Origin: Actinomyces glycerinitolerans
GTDB lineage: Bacteria > Actinomycetota > Actinomycetes > Actinomycetales > Actinomycetaceae
Direction of reading: 5' to 3'
NCBI RefSeq assembly: GCF_900098745.1
Contig: NZ_FQTT01000013.1
Location: 186,001-250,000 of the forward strand
DNA: 64,000 bases
Within the stretch, counting starts at the first letter, position 1; each line of letters opens with the position of its first letter. A program made the translations under genes and the position numbers. Shown one piece after another: positions 1-7,814 of this stretch. The notes under the pieces were generated by a model that did not search any database, was not told where the DNA came from, and saw only the letters and a program-made list of their open reading frames with translations.

Positions 1-95
1 CTGCGGCGATCCTCGCCGCCGGGATGTCCACGTGGATCGGGGTCCGCATCCTGAATCGGATGGATACGAGCCTACTGCTGCAGGAGGGCGAGTGA
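1..95 (+). CDS. C-terminal end of an ABC transporter permease (FtsX/MacB-like), partial
   Basis: Only the last 30 codons are in the window, reading from base 3 to a TGA at 93-95. The visible peptide has a hydrophobic stretch (AAILAAGMSTWIGVRIL) and then a short polar tail ending in LLQEGE. This is the pattern of the last membrane helix and cytoplasmic tail of an FtsX-type permease. The next gene, an ABC ATPase, starts one base after the stop, so the two were surely cotranscribed as one exporter. The family call rests on this context and the hydrophobic end; the protein itself cannot be checked here. Confidence 0.6.
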   Translation, partial: AAILAAGMSTWIGVRILNRMDTSLLLQEGE

Positions 96-96
96 C

Positions 97-783
97 ATGG
101 AGCTGAGAGCAAGGGAGTTGGCGAAGGACTTCTCCCGGGGACGGAGCCGCCGGACATTCACGGCGGTGCGGCCGGTGGACCTCGAGCTGGAGGCGGGAAC
201 GCTCACGGTCATCACGGGTCGCTCCGGCAGCGGCAAGAGCACGCTGCTGAGCATGCTGGCCGGGATGCTGACGCCCACCGCCGGCAGCGTCATGGTCGGC
301 GAGGAGAATCTGTACGCCTTGGGTGAGGCCGAGCGCTCGCGGCTGCGCAACCGGAGAATCGGCCTGGTGCCGCAGGGGCACACGGCCCTGCGCAGCCTGA
401 CGGTGCTGGAGAACGTGCTGCTTCCGGCGGTCCTGTACGGCCGCGCGGAGCCCCCGCAGCAGCGAGCGGAGGAGCTGCTGGAGGCGGTCGGCCTGGCCGA
501 GCTGAGGGAGGCCCGGCCCAGCGAGCTGTCGGGCGGCGAGCTGCGGCGGATGGCCGTGGCCAGGGCCCTGCTGCTGCAGCCGCGAATCGTGCTGGCCGAC
601 GAGCCCACGGCCGGACTGGACGGGGAGAACACCGTGGCGGCACTGGAGCTGTTGCGTGAAGCGGCGAACGCCGGGGCGGCGGTGCTGGTGGTCACGCACG
701 AGAGCGAGGCGGACCGGTTCGCGGACCGGGCCTTCACCATGGGTGGCGGGAGTCTGTCCCCGCAGGCCGATCAGCCCTCGTAG
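97..783 (+). CDS. ABC transporter ATP-binding protein (LolD/MacB type)
   Basis: A 228-aa ATPase subunit that would power the permease whose end lies just upstream (1-bp gap). Visible motifs in order: Walker A GRSGSGKS at about residues 41-48, signature LSGGE at 144-148, Walker B IVLADEP at 164-170 with GLD D-loop, and the H-loop histidine near 201. Length and the LAGMLTPTAGSV segment fit the LolD/MacB/SalX class that pairs with FtsX permeases and exports lipoproteins, peptides or antimicrobials. The substrate is not shown by the sequence. The 3' end overlaps the convergent acidic-protein gene by 13 bp. Confidence 0.93.
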   Translation: MELRARELAKDFSRGRSRRTFTAVRPVDLELEAGTLTVITGRSGSGKSTLLSMLAGMLTPTAGSVMVGEENLYALGEAERSRLRNRRIGLVPQGHTALRSLTVLENVLLPAVLYGRAEPPQQRAEELLEAVGLAELREARPSELSGGELRRMAVARALLLQPRIVLADEPTAGLDGENTVAALELLREAANAGAAVLVVTHESEADRFADRAFTMGGGSLSPQADQPS

Positions 784-1106
784 TCGTCGTCGACCTCCCG
801 GTCGTCGTAGTCGTCGTAGTCGTCCTCGTCCACGTCTTCGTCGTCGTAGTCGTCCTCGGCACCCTCGTCCTCGTCGTCCTCCGCCTCATCGTCGTCCTCG
901 TCTTCATCGGAGTCGAAGGCGTCGAAGGGCAGTTCGATGCCGTAGGCGGTGAACAGGGCGTCGTCGTAGGTGAAGAAGGCGTCCTGGAGGGCGTCCTCCG
1001 CCGCGACAACGGCCGGGGACGTCTCGTCACCCGTCGCGGCGGCGTCCAGGTGCGCCTCGAAGGCGGCAATGAGTCGGTTGAGCGCGGACCGCGGGTCATT
1101 CGTCAT
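771..1106 (-). CDS. Conserved actinobacterial small protein with long Asp/Glu tail
   Basis: A 111-aa protein. Residues 1-62 form a predicted helical domain (RSALNRLIAAFEAHLDAA ... DALFTAYGIELPFD); residues 64-111 are almost entirely Asp, Glu, Tyr and Arg. I recall the N-terminal pattern from short actinobacterial proteins often labelled 'primosomal protein', a label for which I see no support. The acidic tail is encoded by repeated GAC/GAG triplets (about 781-910), so length variation by slippage is plausible. Tail-to-tail overlap with the ABC ATPase gene. Function unknown. Confidence 0.75.
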   Translation of the reverse strand: MTNDPRSALNRLIAAFEAHLDAAATGDETSPAVVAAEDALQDAFFTYDDALFTAYGIELPFDAFDSDEDEDDDEAEDDEDEGAEDDYDDEDVDEDDYDDYDDREVDDDYEG

Positions 1107-1160
1107 GTGGGCAAGGATACCGGCTCAACCGTGGGCCGCGTCTACCGCCAAGGCCACGAT

Positions 1161-3233
1161 CTAGTTCAGCCCGCGGCGCCGCAGCAGCGGTTCGATCTTG
1201 GGGTCGCGGCCGCGGTAGGCGCGGTAGGAGACGAGCGGGTCGCGGGAGTCCCCACGGGAGAGGAACTCACGGCGGAAGCGCTCCCCGGCCCGGCGATTCA
1301 GGCCCAGGTCGCCGCCGCGGCCGCCCTCGCCGTCGGTGCGGAACCATTCGGTGGTGTCCGCGTCCATGACCTCGCTCCAGATGTAGGCGTAGTAGGCGGC
1401 CGCGTAGCCGCCGCCGAAGACGTGGGCGAAGTAGGTGGTGCGGTAACGGGGCGGGACCAGGGCGTCGTCAATGCCGGCGTCGGCCAGGGCGGCGTGCTCG
1501 AAGGCCTCGACCGCGGTCACGTCGTCGGGCACGTCCTGTGCCTCCAGGGTGTGCCAGGCCTGGTCGAGCAGGGCCGCCCCCAAGTACTCGGTGGTGGCGT
1601 AGCCCTGGCCGAAGGCGCCCTGGCTGCGCAGCTGCTCGGCGAGGGACTGCGGCAAGGGTGCGCCGGTGTCCACGTGGCGGGCGTAGGAGGCGATGACCTG
1701 CGGGTGCAGTGCCCACTTCTCGTTGACCTGGGAGGGGAACTCGACGACGTCGCGGGGCACGTTGGTGCCCGACGCGCTGGGCCAGCGGGTATCGGCGAAC
1801 AGTCCGTGCAGGGCGTGGCCGAACTCGTGGAAGGCGGTGATGACGTTGTCCCAGCTCAGCAGCGTCGGCCCGGATTCGGGCTTGGTCAGGTTCAGGCAGT
1901 TGATGACCACCGGCCTGCGGCCGGTCAGGTGGCTCTGCTCCACCAGGGAGTCCATCCAAGCGCCACCGTGCTTGCCCTCGCGGGCGTAGTAGTCGCCGAC
2001 GAACAGTCCCAGCAGGGGTGCGGCATCGCCCTCGCCGTCACGGACCTCCCAGACGCGCACATCCGGGGCGTACATGTGGGCGGCCAGGTCGGGACGCTCG
2101 TGGAAGCTGATGCCGTACAGGCGGGTCGCAGCGTAGAAGACGCCCCGTTCGACGACGTTGTTCAGCTCCAGGTAGGGGGCGAGGGTGGCGTCGTCGACGC
2201 CGAAGCGTTCCTTGCGCTCGGCCTCCTCGTAGCGGGGCCAGTCGGCGGGGCCGAAGCTCTCCCCGGGTTGGGTGGCCGGGTCGGCGGCCATGCGGGCGGC
2301 GTAGGTTTCGGCATCGCGGCGGGCGTTGGCCATGGCCGGGGGCACCAGGCGGGTGAGCAGCTCGTTGACGGCCTGGCTGGTGCGGGCCGCCGACTCGGCG
2401 GCGACGACCGCGGCGTGGTGGGGGTAGCCGAGCAGCCGGGCGCGCTCGGCCCGCAGCCTGGCCTCCTCCAGCACGAGGGCCCGAGTGTCATGTTCACCGG
2501 ACAGTCCACGGCCCAGCGACCGGTTCAGCAGGGCGACGCGCTCGGCGTGGGTGGCGGTGGTGGCCAGCGCGGGAGTGGCAGTGAAGTTGGCGACGCCGGC
2601 GGCGTGCATCGCGTTGGTGGTGAGAGTGGCGAAGCGGGTGGACAGGGCCGTCAGCCGGGCGTTGATGGCGCGCAGCCGGTCCGCGTCCGGGCCGGTCAGG
2701 GCGACGCCGTCGCGTTCGAACTCCTCCACGGCCAGGCGGATGTAGCGGGCGGTCTCGGCGTCGATCGCCTGACCGTCGGCGTCCACCGGGGTCCGAGCGG
2801 GCGTGGCCTGGGCGGCGGCACGCACCTGTTCGTCGAGGGTCTTGAAACGCCGGTAGATGCGCGCATCCAGGCTGTAGGCGTCGTCGTGGGCGGCCAGGTC
2901 GGGGGCGAGGGCCTCCTCCAGCGTGTCCAACTCGGGGCTGTCGGTAGCAGAGGTCAGGGCGTACAGCACGGTCAGGGCGCGGGACAGCAGTTCGCCGCTG
3001 CGTTCGACGGCGGCGACCGTGTTCTCCACGGTCGGCGCGGCGGGGTTGGTGGCAATCGCCTCCCACTGGGCACGCTGAGCCGCCATACCGGCCCGTACCG
3101 CCGGCTCGATGTCCGCCGGCGAGACGGCGCCGAAGTCGGGCAGTTCCAGGTCGAGCTCCCAGGGGCGGGCGAAGGGGTTGGTTTCGGGGAGTGCGTCCGC
3201 CGCAGCGGGATCGGCCTGAGTCATGGGACTCAT
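1161..3233 (-). CDS. dcp: M3 family metallopeptidase (peptidyl-dipeptidase Dcp / oligopeptidase A-like)
   Basis: 690 aa, the usual size for cytoplasmic thimet-type oligopeptidases that degrade short peptides. The zinc motif HEFGH sits at residues 469-473 inside VITAFHEFGHALHGLFAD, with the third zinc ligand expected in the downstream RDVVEFPSQVNEKW segment, as in Dcp. The conserved YYAYIWSEVMDADTTEWF and AGERFRREFLSRG segments near the C terminus fit the Dcp/OpdA subgroup. No signal peptide. A second ATG three codons in (3224) is an equally good start. Monocistronic or weakly linked with the GNAT-MazG gene upstream (63-bp gap). Confidence 0.93.
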   Translation of the reverse strand: MSPMTQADPAAADALPETNPFARPWELDLELPDFGAVSPADIEPAVRAGMAAQRAQWEAIATNPAAPTVENTVAAVERSGELLSRALTVLYALTSATDSPELDTLEEALAPDLAAHDDAYSLDARIYRRFKTLDEQVRAAAQATPARTPVDADGQAIDAETARYIRLAVEEFERDGVALTGPDADRLRAINARLTALSTRFATLTTNAMHAAGVANFTATPALATTATHAERVALLNRSLGRGLSGEHDTRALVLEEARLRAERARLLGYPHHAAVVAAESAARTSQAVNELLTRLVPPAMANARRDAETYAARMAADPATQPGESFGPADWPRYEEAERKERFGVDDATLAPYLELNNVVERGVFYAATRLYGISFHERPDLAAHMYAPDVRVWEVRDGEGDAAPLLGLFVGDYYAREGKHGGAWMDSLVEQSHLTGRRPVVINCLNLTKPESGPTLLSWDNVITAFHEFGHALHGLFADTRWPSASGTNVPRDVVEFPSQVNEKWALHPQVIASYARHVDTGAPLPQSLAEQLRSQGAFGQGYATTEYLGAALLDQAWHTLEAQDVPDDVTAVEAFEHAALADAGIDDALVPPRYRTTYFAHVFGGGYAAAYYAYIWSEVMDADTTEWFRTDGEGGRGGDLGLNRRAGERFRREFLSRGDSRDPLVSYRAYRGRDPKIEPLLRRRGLN

Positions 3234-3296
3234 CCTGCCACGCGCTCCGGCCCATCCCAGGGAGCACCGGACGACGGCGGCTGCGTCCCGGGGTTC

Positions 3297-4448
3297 TTAG
3301 AGGCCGAGCACGCCGGGAACGTCCGGCGGGAAGAAGCCGGGCCCCTTGAGGACCTTGCCGTCCTCCCGGTAGATGGGCCGACCATCCGCCCCGAGCTTGG
3401 ACATGTTGGAGCGCTGCACCTCGGCCAGCACCGCGGCCAGGTCGATGCCGGTCTCCAGCGCCATGCCGTAGATGACGTAGACCAAATCGGCCAGGGCGTC
3501 GGCGGCCTCCACCGTGTCGCGGGTGCCGTCGTCGGCTGCGACGGCGCGCCGGTAAGCGGCCTCGACCTCGCCGCGGGCCGCCTGCCCATAGACGGCGCCG
3601 ATCAGCTCACCGAACTCCTCGGCGATCAGGCTCATGCGCATGTGCAGGCTCTCGCGGTCCAGACTCGGCCCATCCGTCCGGATGGGCAGCCCGTAGGTGG
3701 AGTGGAAGCGGCGCACCAGCGCCTCGGGGTCGTCGCCCTCGCGCTCACCGACCGGGTCGGCGGCCACCAGTGGCGTGGCGGCGCCGTGCGTGTGCGAGGA
3801 GCCGGCCACCTGCCCGCCGACCGTGACGGGACCGTCCCAGGGGGCGGCGGGGCGGCGCGGGTCGGCGGGCAGGAGCGTGCCCACCCACCCGTCGTGCAGC
3901 ACGCCGTCGTTGGCGAGGAAGGAGCGCACTCGCCCCTCACGGCGGAAACCCAACCCCCAGGCGACCCGCCAGGACGCCCAGTTCGGCACGCCGTCGTGAA
4001 TGTCGCAGCGCCAGCGCAGGGCGACGGCGTGCAGTGGGCCGTCCGAGTGAAAGGCCGTGTCGATGAGCGCGCGTGCCGCCCGAGAGACGGTGCCGCGACC
4101 GCGGGCCTCGGGAGCGAGCCAGTAACCAATCTCCCAGGCGCCGTCGGCCTGTCCGGAAATGCTCATCATGCCCACCAACAGGGCGGAGCCGTCGGCGGCG
4201 ACCTCGCGCACCGCCCAGGTCAGGTCGTTGCCGGCCTCCCAGCCGGCCCGCACGATGCGGTCGATGAAGTCCTGCGCCTGCGCGCGGGTGTAACCGCGCG
4301 GGACGGTGGTCCACTCCTGAATGTCGGGATCCTGGCAGATCTCCGCCACCCGGTCGACGTCGGCGCTGGTGGGAACAGACAACAGGAGCGCGGGCAGGTT
4401 GGCGCCGTCGCGGGTCTCGGCGGGCACGCGGATCTCGAAGGGCTGCAT
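3297..4448 (-). CDS. Fusion of GNAT acetyltransferase and MazG-like nucleotide pyrophosphohydrolase
   Basis: 383 aa in two parts. Residues about 1-200 are a RimJ/RimL-type GNAT domain: TSADVDRVAEICQDPDIQEW, then WEIGYWLAPEARGRGTVSRA (acetyl-CoA loop) and LGFRREGRVR. After a Gly/Pro-rich linker, residues about 240-383 are an all-alpha NTP pyrophosphohydrolase domain: MRMSLIAEEFGELIGAVYG gives the EExxE metal site and DALADLVYVIYGMA the second acidic helix, followed by VQRSNMSKLGADGRPIYREDGKVLKGPGF-type ending seen in phage-like MazG/HisE relatives. It may acetylate an amine or protein N terminus and hydrolyse an (d)NTP; substrates cannot be read from the sequence. The fusion is uncommon. Confidence 0.85.
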   Translation of the reverse strand: MQPFEIRVPAETRDGANLPALLLSVPTSADVDRVAEICQDPDIQEWTTVPRGYTRAQAQDFIDRIVRAGWEAGNDLTWAVREVAADGSALLVGMMSISGQADGAWEIGYWLAPEARGRGTVSRAARALIDTAFHSDGPLHAVALRWRCDIHDGVPNWASWRVAWGLGFRREGRVRSFLANDGVLHDGWVGTLLPADPRRPAAPWDGPVTVGGQVAGSSHTHGAATPLVAADPVGEREGDDPEALVRRFHSTYGLPIRTDGPSLDRESLHMRMSLIAEEFGELIGAVYGQAARGEVEAAYRRAVAADDGTRDTVEAADALADLVYVIYGMALETGIDLAAVLAEVQRSNMSKLGADGRPIYREDGKVLKGPGFFPPDVPGVLGL

Positions 4449-4543
4449 GCGGCGAGCCTACCGGCGCCGCCTGCACGCGGGCAGGCGGTCAGGCCGCGGC
4501 AGTCCGTCCGACGGCGTCGAGCCGGCGTTCAGTGGATACGACT

Positions 4544-4573
4544 AAGGGCCACGACCTACCGGCCGCGGCCCTT
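4544..4573 (-). terminator. Hairpin downstream of tRNA-Leu
   Basis: The arms AAGGGCC (4544-4550) and GGCCCTT (4567-4573) are exact inverted repeats with a 16-nt, partly self-complementary loop. The hairpin lies 9 bp beyond the 3' end of tRNA-Leu in its direction of transcription, so it may end that transcript. No clear U tract follows. Confidence 0.4.
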
Positions 4574-4581
4574 CGAGCGGG

Positions 4582-4669
4582 TGTCCGAGGGGGGACTTGA
4601 ACCCCCACGCCCTTTTAGTCAGGCACTAGCACCTCAAGCTAGCGCGTCTACCTATTCCGCCACTCGGAC
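4582..4669 (-). tRNA. tRNA-Leu (anticodon GAG)
   Basis: 88-nt class II tRNA. Acceptor stem GTCCGAG (4669-4663) pairs with CTCGGAC (4589-4583), discriminator A at 4582. The anticodon stem CTAGC/GCTAG encloses the loop TTGAGGT, so the anticodon is GAG, reading CUC/CUU. The long variable arm (GCCTGACTAAAAGGGC region) and the T arm with GGTTCAAGTCC are present. CCA is not encoded, as is common in actinobacteria. Confidence 0.97.
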
Positions 4670-4767
4670 TTGTGGTCACCGCCGCAGGGCACAGGCCCGC
4701 ATTGCTGACTGAGGAAAGTTAACACGCTCCGGGCCAAGGCGGGCAAATCCGTCCCGGGTGCCGTGCA

Positions 4768-5640
4768 TCACAGGGACGCGACGGTGATACGGGTACCCAG
4801 CGACAGCGATTCCCCCGGCGCCAGGCGCACGGCATTATCGCCCACCACGGCACTCTCCACACACAGCATGGAGGCGAACTCGTCGTCATCCAGGTCCGTC
4901 AGCGCGGCGGCGCCGGCGCTCCACGGGTTCCACACCACGGTGTTGGCTGCCCCCACACCGATCACGCTCACTCGGCGCCCCAAGGCCGGGTCGGAGAGTG
5001 TGACTGGGGCGCCGGAGGCGTAGACGCGGTCCGTCTGCCCGGTGATACGCAGCGGGCCGTGTTGCACCTGGCCGGCCTGGCCGGTCACCTTGTCCAGATA
5101 GGTGGCTCCCTCCAGGCCCGCCACTTCCACAGCGGTCACGTCCCCCACCGCCAGGTAGGTGTGCAGAGCGGCCTCCACCGGTTCGTCCGCCCCGGGACCG
5201 CCGGTGCGCCGCAGGGACAGTGATAGGCCCAGCTCCTCCCCCACGTCTACGGAGTACAGGGCGGCGATGCCGTCACGCTCGAGTGCGAACAGGGCCTGCA
5301 CACCGCCGCCCGGCCGTGACTGCACGCTGGACAACTGCCAGGGCGAGATCCGCCCCCACCCGTGGGAGGGGCGCCGATCGCCACTCACACCCGCCCCGAA
5401 CCAGGGCAGACACAGGGGGACGCCGCCCCGGATCGGGGCCGCGCCGTCGAAGATCGCCCGGCGCGAGGTGAAGATGACTGGCCTGCCGCCGCGCGGCGTC
5501 CAGGCGGTCAGGTGCGCTCCGTGCAGGTAGATCTCAGCACTGCCGGCGGGTGCGTCGATCAGCAGTCGTGGCTGACCTCCCCGGCCCGGGGTCAGGGCGG
5601 TGGTCCGCGGCAGGCGGGGGCGTGTGGCGTGCGTGCTCAT
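4768..5640 (-). CDS. D-hexose-6-phosphate mutarotase / aldose 1-epimerase family protein (YeaD-like)
   Basis: 290 aa starting at the ATG of MSTHATRPRLPRT. The fold family is galactose mutarotase-like: GAHLTAWTPRGGRPVIFTS, the substrate segment GGVPLCLPWFG, HGWGRISPWQ in place of the usual HGFAR, and a C-terminal ESAVVGDNAVRLAPGES that carries the catalytic Glu. This matches the YeaD/glucose-6-phosphate 1-epimerase branch (PWFG, late ES..) rather than GalM. It would interconvert anomers of a hexose or hexose phosphate in the cytoplasm. Divergent from the HAD phosphatase gene across 57 bp. Confidence 0.85.
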   Translation of the reverse strand: MSTHATRPRLPRTTALTPGRGGQPRLLIDAPAGSAEIYLHGAHLTAWTPRGGRPVIFTSRRAIFDGAAPIRGGVPLCLPWFGAGVSGDRRPSHGWGRISPWQLSSVQSRPGGGVQALFALERDGIAALYSVDVGEELGLSLSLRRTGGPGADEPVEAALHTYLAVGDVTAVEVAGLEGATYLDKVTGQAGQVQHGPLRITGQTDRVYASGAPVTLSDPALGRRVSVIGVGAANTVVWNPWSAGAAALTDLDDDEFASMLCVESAVVGDNAVRLAPGESLSLGTRITVASL

Positions 5641-5697
5641 GGGTGCCACGCTAGTAGTCTGAGCCGCGTCCGCGAGCGAGAGCGAGCCGAGAAAAAC

Positions 5698-6402
5698 ATG
5701 CATGTCACCGCCGGAGCCGGTCGCGAGGACCGTCAACTCCCCCTGCCCTACGCCCCGACCGCCGTCCTGTTCGATCTGGACGGCACCCTGATCGACTCTG
5801 CGCCGGCCATCCTGGCGGCACTGGAGTTGGCCTTCGACGAGTTGGGCCTGCCGAAGCAGACGCCGGCGGAGCTGATGCGCTTCGTCGGCCCGCCGCTGGT
5901 GGACGGCTTCCGACTTAACGCCGGACTGACCGGCACGGCCAACGCCGAGGCGGTCGCCACCTACCGGCGCCACTACCGCGATACGATGCTCGACTCCCCC
6001 CTGTACGACGGCGTGGCCGAGTTGGTGCGTGCCCTGCATGCCGCCGGGGTGCCGCTGGCGGTGGCGACCTCAAAGCATGAGGGCTACGCGCGCGAGATCC
6101 TGGAGCACGCCGGTCTGCTTGACTGCTTCAGCGCGGTCAGCGGGGCGGCCGCCGGGGACCTGGGCGGCCGGAAGGCTCAGGTCATCCACGCCGCCATTGA
6201 GCGTCTGGCCGAGGCGGGAGCCGACGTCAGCAGACCGGTGCACATCGGCGACCTCGATCACGACGTCGCCGGCGCCCGGACGGAGGGCATCGACTGCATC
6301 GGGGCCCTGTGGGGATACGGCAACCCGGAAATCCTGCGCGGCGCCAAAGCCCTCGCCGCCGCCCCGGCCGAAGTGGGCGCACTGCTCGGAGTGGAGGTTT
6401 GA
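5698..6402 (+). CDS. HAD-superfamily phosphatase (Gph/PGP-like)
   Basis: 234 aa. Motif I is DLDGTLID within AVLFDLDGTLIDSAPA (nucleophile and acid/base Asp), motif II is the AVATSKHEG threonine-serine region, motif III the lysine of GGRKAQVIHAA, and motif IV HIGDLDHDVAGAR. A cap domain lies between motifs I and II, giving subfamily IA as in phosphoglycolate phosphatase and 5'-nucleotidases. The substrate is open. The start ATG at 5698 has only a weak GAGCCGAG upstream; it is kept because motif I begins 20 residues later. The stop is followed by one base and then the AI-2E gene start, so the two are one operon. Confidence 0.88.
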   Translation: MHVTAGAGREDRQLPLPYAPTAVLFDLDGTLIDSAPAILAALELAFDELGLPKQTPAELMRFVGPPLVDGFRLNAGLTGTANAEAVATYRRHYRDTMLDSPLYDGVAELVRALHAAGVPLAVATSKHEGYAREILEHAGLLDCFSAVSGAAAGDLGGRKAQVIHAAIERLAEAGADVSRPVHIGDLDHDVAGARTEGIDCIGALWGYGNPEILRGAKALAAAPAEVGALLGVEV

Positions 6403-6403
6403 G

Positions 6404-7780
6404 ATGGCGGACGCTATAGACAAGCCGGAGCAGGCCGAACCCGCGCCCCCGCCGGAGCCGACGAGCCAAACGGAGCCGCAGCGGCCGGAATCGGACTCGG
6501 CGCTGCACCACTTCACCTCCCGGCTGCGCGAGGGACGCGATGTGCTGGGCCGCACCATCGACCGGGCCGAACGCGCCCGGCTGGACGCGCGCGAGCAGCA
6601 GTTGCGCTATGAGGGCGCCTCCACCGCCGACGCCGCGGACACAGACGGCGAGGCGGCAGCCGGTGCGCCTCGCCCCTCGCCGCTCAACTCGCTGCCCTCC
6701 TGGCTGGTGCGCGGCGGGCTCGGGGCCTGGCTGCTGCTGGGGATGATCATCATCATCGGCCTGGTGTTCTTCGCCACCTCCCGGGTGGTCCCCGTGTTCG
6801 TGGGCGTGTTCATGGCGCTGGTGCTCACCTCGATCCTGCAGCCGCTGGTGAACCTGTTCGCCCGGGTCATGCCCCGCTACCCGGCCACCTTCCTGGCGCT
6901 GCTCACAGCCCTGGCCCTGGTGGTGGGCATGGTCACCTACGTGGTGACCTCGGTTACCAACCAGTGGAACACGCTGGCATCGCAGTTCTCGGACGGCGTC
7001 GACACGATCGTGGACTTCATCGTCAACGGCCCCCTGCCGCTGGACCTGACCCAGCAGGAGCTGATGGGGCGGCTGCAAGACCTGCTGCGACAGGGGCAGA
7101 ACTATCTGGCGAACAATGCCCCCACCCTGGCTACCGAGGTGCTGTCCAACGCGGGCACGGTGGTGAACATCTTCGCGGTGCTGGCGCTGGCAATCTTCTC
7201 AACGATCTTCTTCCTGGCTTCCGGCGGGCGCATGTGGCGGTGGTTCCTCAACGAGTTGCCGGCCCGCATGCGCGAGGATGTCCACCACGCCGCGGGAGCC
7301 GGCTGGTACACCTTCGCGGGTTACGCCCGCGGCACCGTGCTCGTGGCACTGACCGACGGGATCATGGCGGGAATCTTCCTCCAGGTCATCAGTGTGCCGC
7401 TGGCCGCGCCGCTGGCGGTGCTGGTGTTCATCGGCGCCTTCATCCCGATCATCGGTGCACCGACGGCGATGATCATCGCCATGGTGGTGGCGCTGGCCTC
7501 CAAGGGCTTCATCACCATGGTCGTCGTGGGCCTGGGGGTGGCCGGTATCGGCCAGATCGAGGGGCACATCCTGCAGCCGCTGATCATGGGGCGGCAGGTG
7601 TCGCTGCACCCGGTGGTGGTCATCATTGCCGTGGCCGTGGGCACCTATTCGGCGGGCCTGCTCGGCGCGATCGTGGCGGTGCCGCTGGTGAGCGTGGCCT
7701 GGTCGATGTACTCCGAGCTGCACACCAAGGACGCGCCGGTCGTCGGCGAGCTGCCCGCCTACACCGGCGACAAGGACTGA
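6404..7780 (+). CDS. AI-2E family (PerM-like) membrane transporter
   Basis: 458 aa, start ATG one base after the HAD stop, with GGAGG 9 bp upstream inside that gene. The first 105 residues are a soluble, Glu/Pro/Ala-rich cytoplasmic region (absent in short family members). Then come hydrophobic helices: LGAWLLLGMIIIIGLVFFA, VFVGVFMALVLTSILQPL, ATFLALLTALALVVGM, followed by the large soluble middle and a second helix cluster with GAFIPIIGAPTAMIIAMVVAL and the conserved EGHILQPLIMGRQVSLHP signature of the AI-2E transporter family. Function in actinobacteria is uncertain (AI-2 export, ion antiport or envelope stress have been proposed for relatives). Confidence 0.9.
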   Translation: MADAIDKPEQAEPAPPPEPTSQTEPQRPESDSALHHFTSRLREGRDVLGRTIDRAERARLDAREQQLRYEGASTADAADTDGEAAAGAPRPSPLNSLPSWLVRGGLGAWLLLGMIIIIGLVFFATSRVVPVFVGVFMALVLTSILQPLVNLFARVMPRYPATFLALLTALALVVGMVTYVVTSVTNQWNTLASQFSDGVDTIVDFIVNGPLPLDLTQQELMGRLQDLLRQGQNYLANNAPTLATEVLSNAGTVVNIFAVLALAIFSTIFFLASGGRMWRWFLNELPARMREDVHHAAGAGWYTFAGYARGTVLVALTDGIMAGIFLQVISVPLAAPLAVLVFIGAFIPIIGAPTAMIIAMVVALASKGFITMVVVGLGVAGIGQIEGHILQPLIMGRQVSLHPVVVIIAVAVGTYSAGLLGAIVAVPLVSVAWSMYSELHTKDAPVVGELPAYTGDKD

Positions 7781-7814
7781 GCGACGCGCTGATCGCCCAG
7801 CTGGCGCGACCGCC

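Noticed and set aside
1050-4712. A 1220-codon open frame on the plus strand
   Set aside because: It is antisense to the M3 peptidase and the GNAT-MazG gene and runs through the tRNA; its Gly/Val/Gln-rich peptide has no domains. A shadow of high-GC codon bias.
5362-5697. Longer N terminus for the HAD phosphatase
   Set aside because: The extension is antisense to the mutarotase gene; HAD motif I lies 20 residues after ATG 5698.
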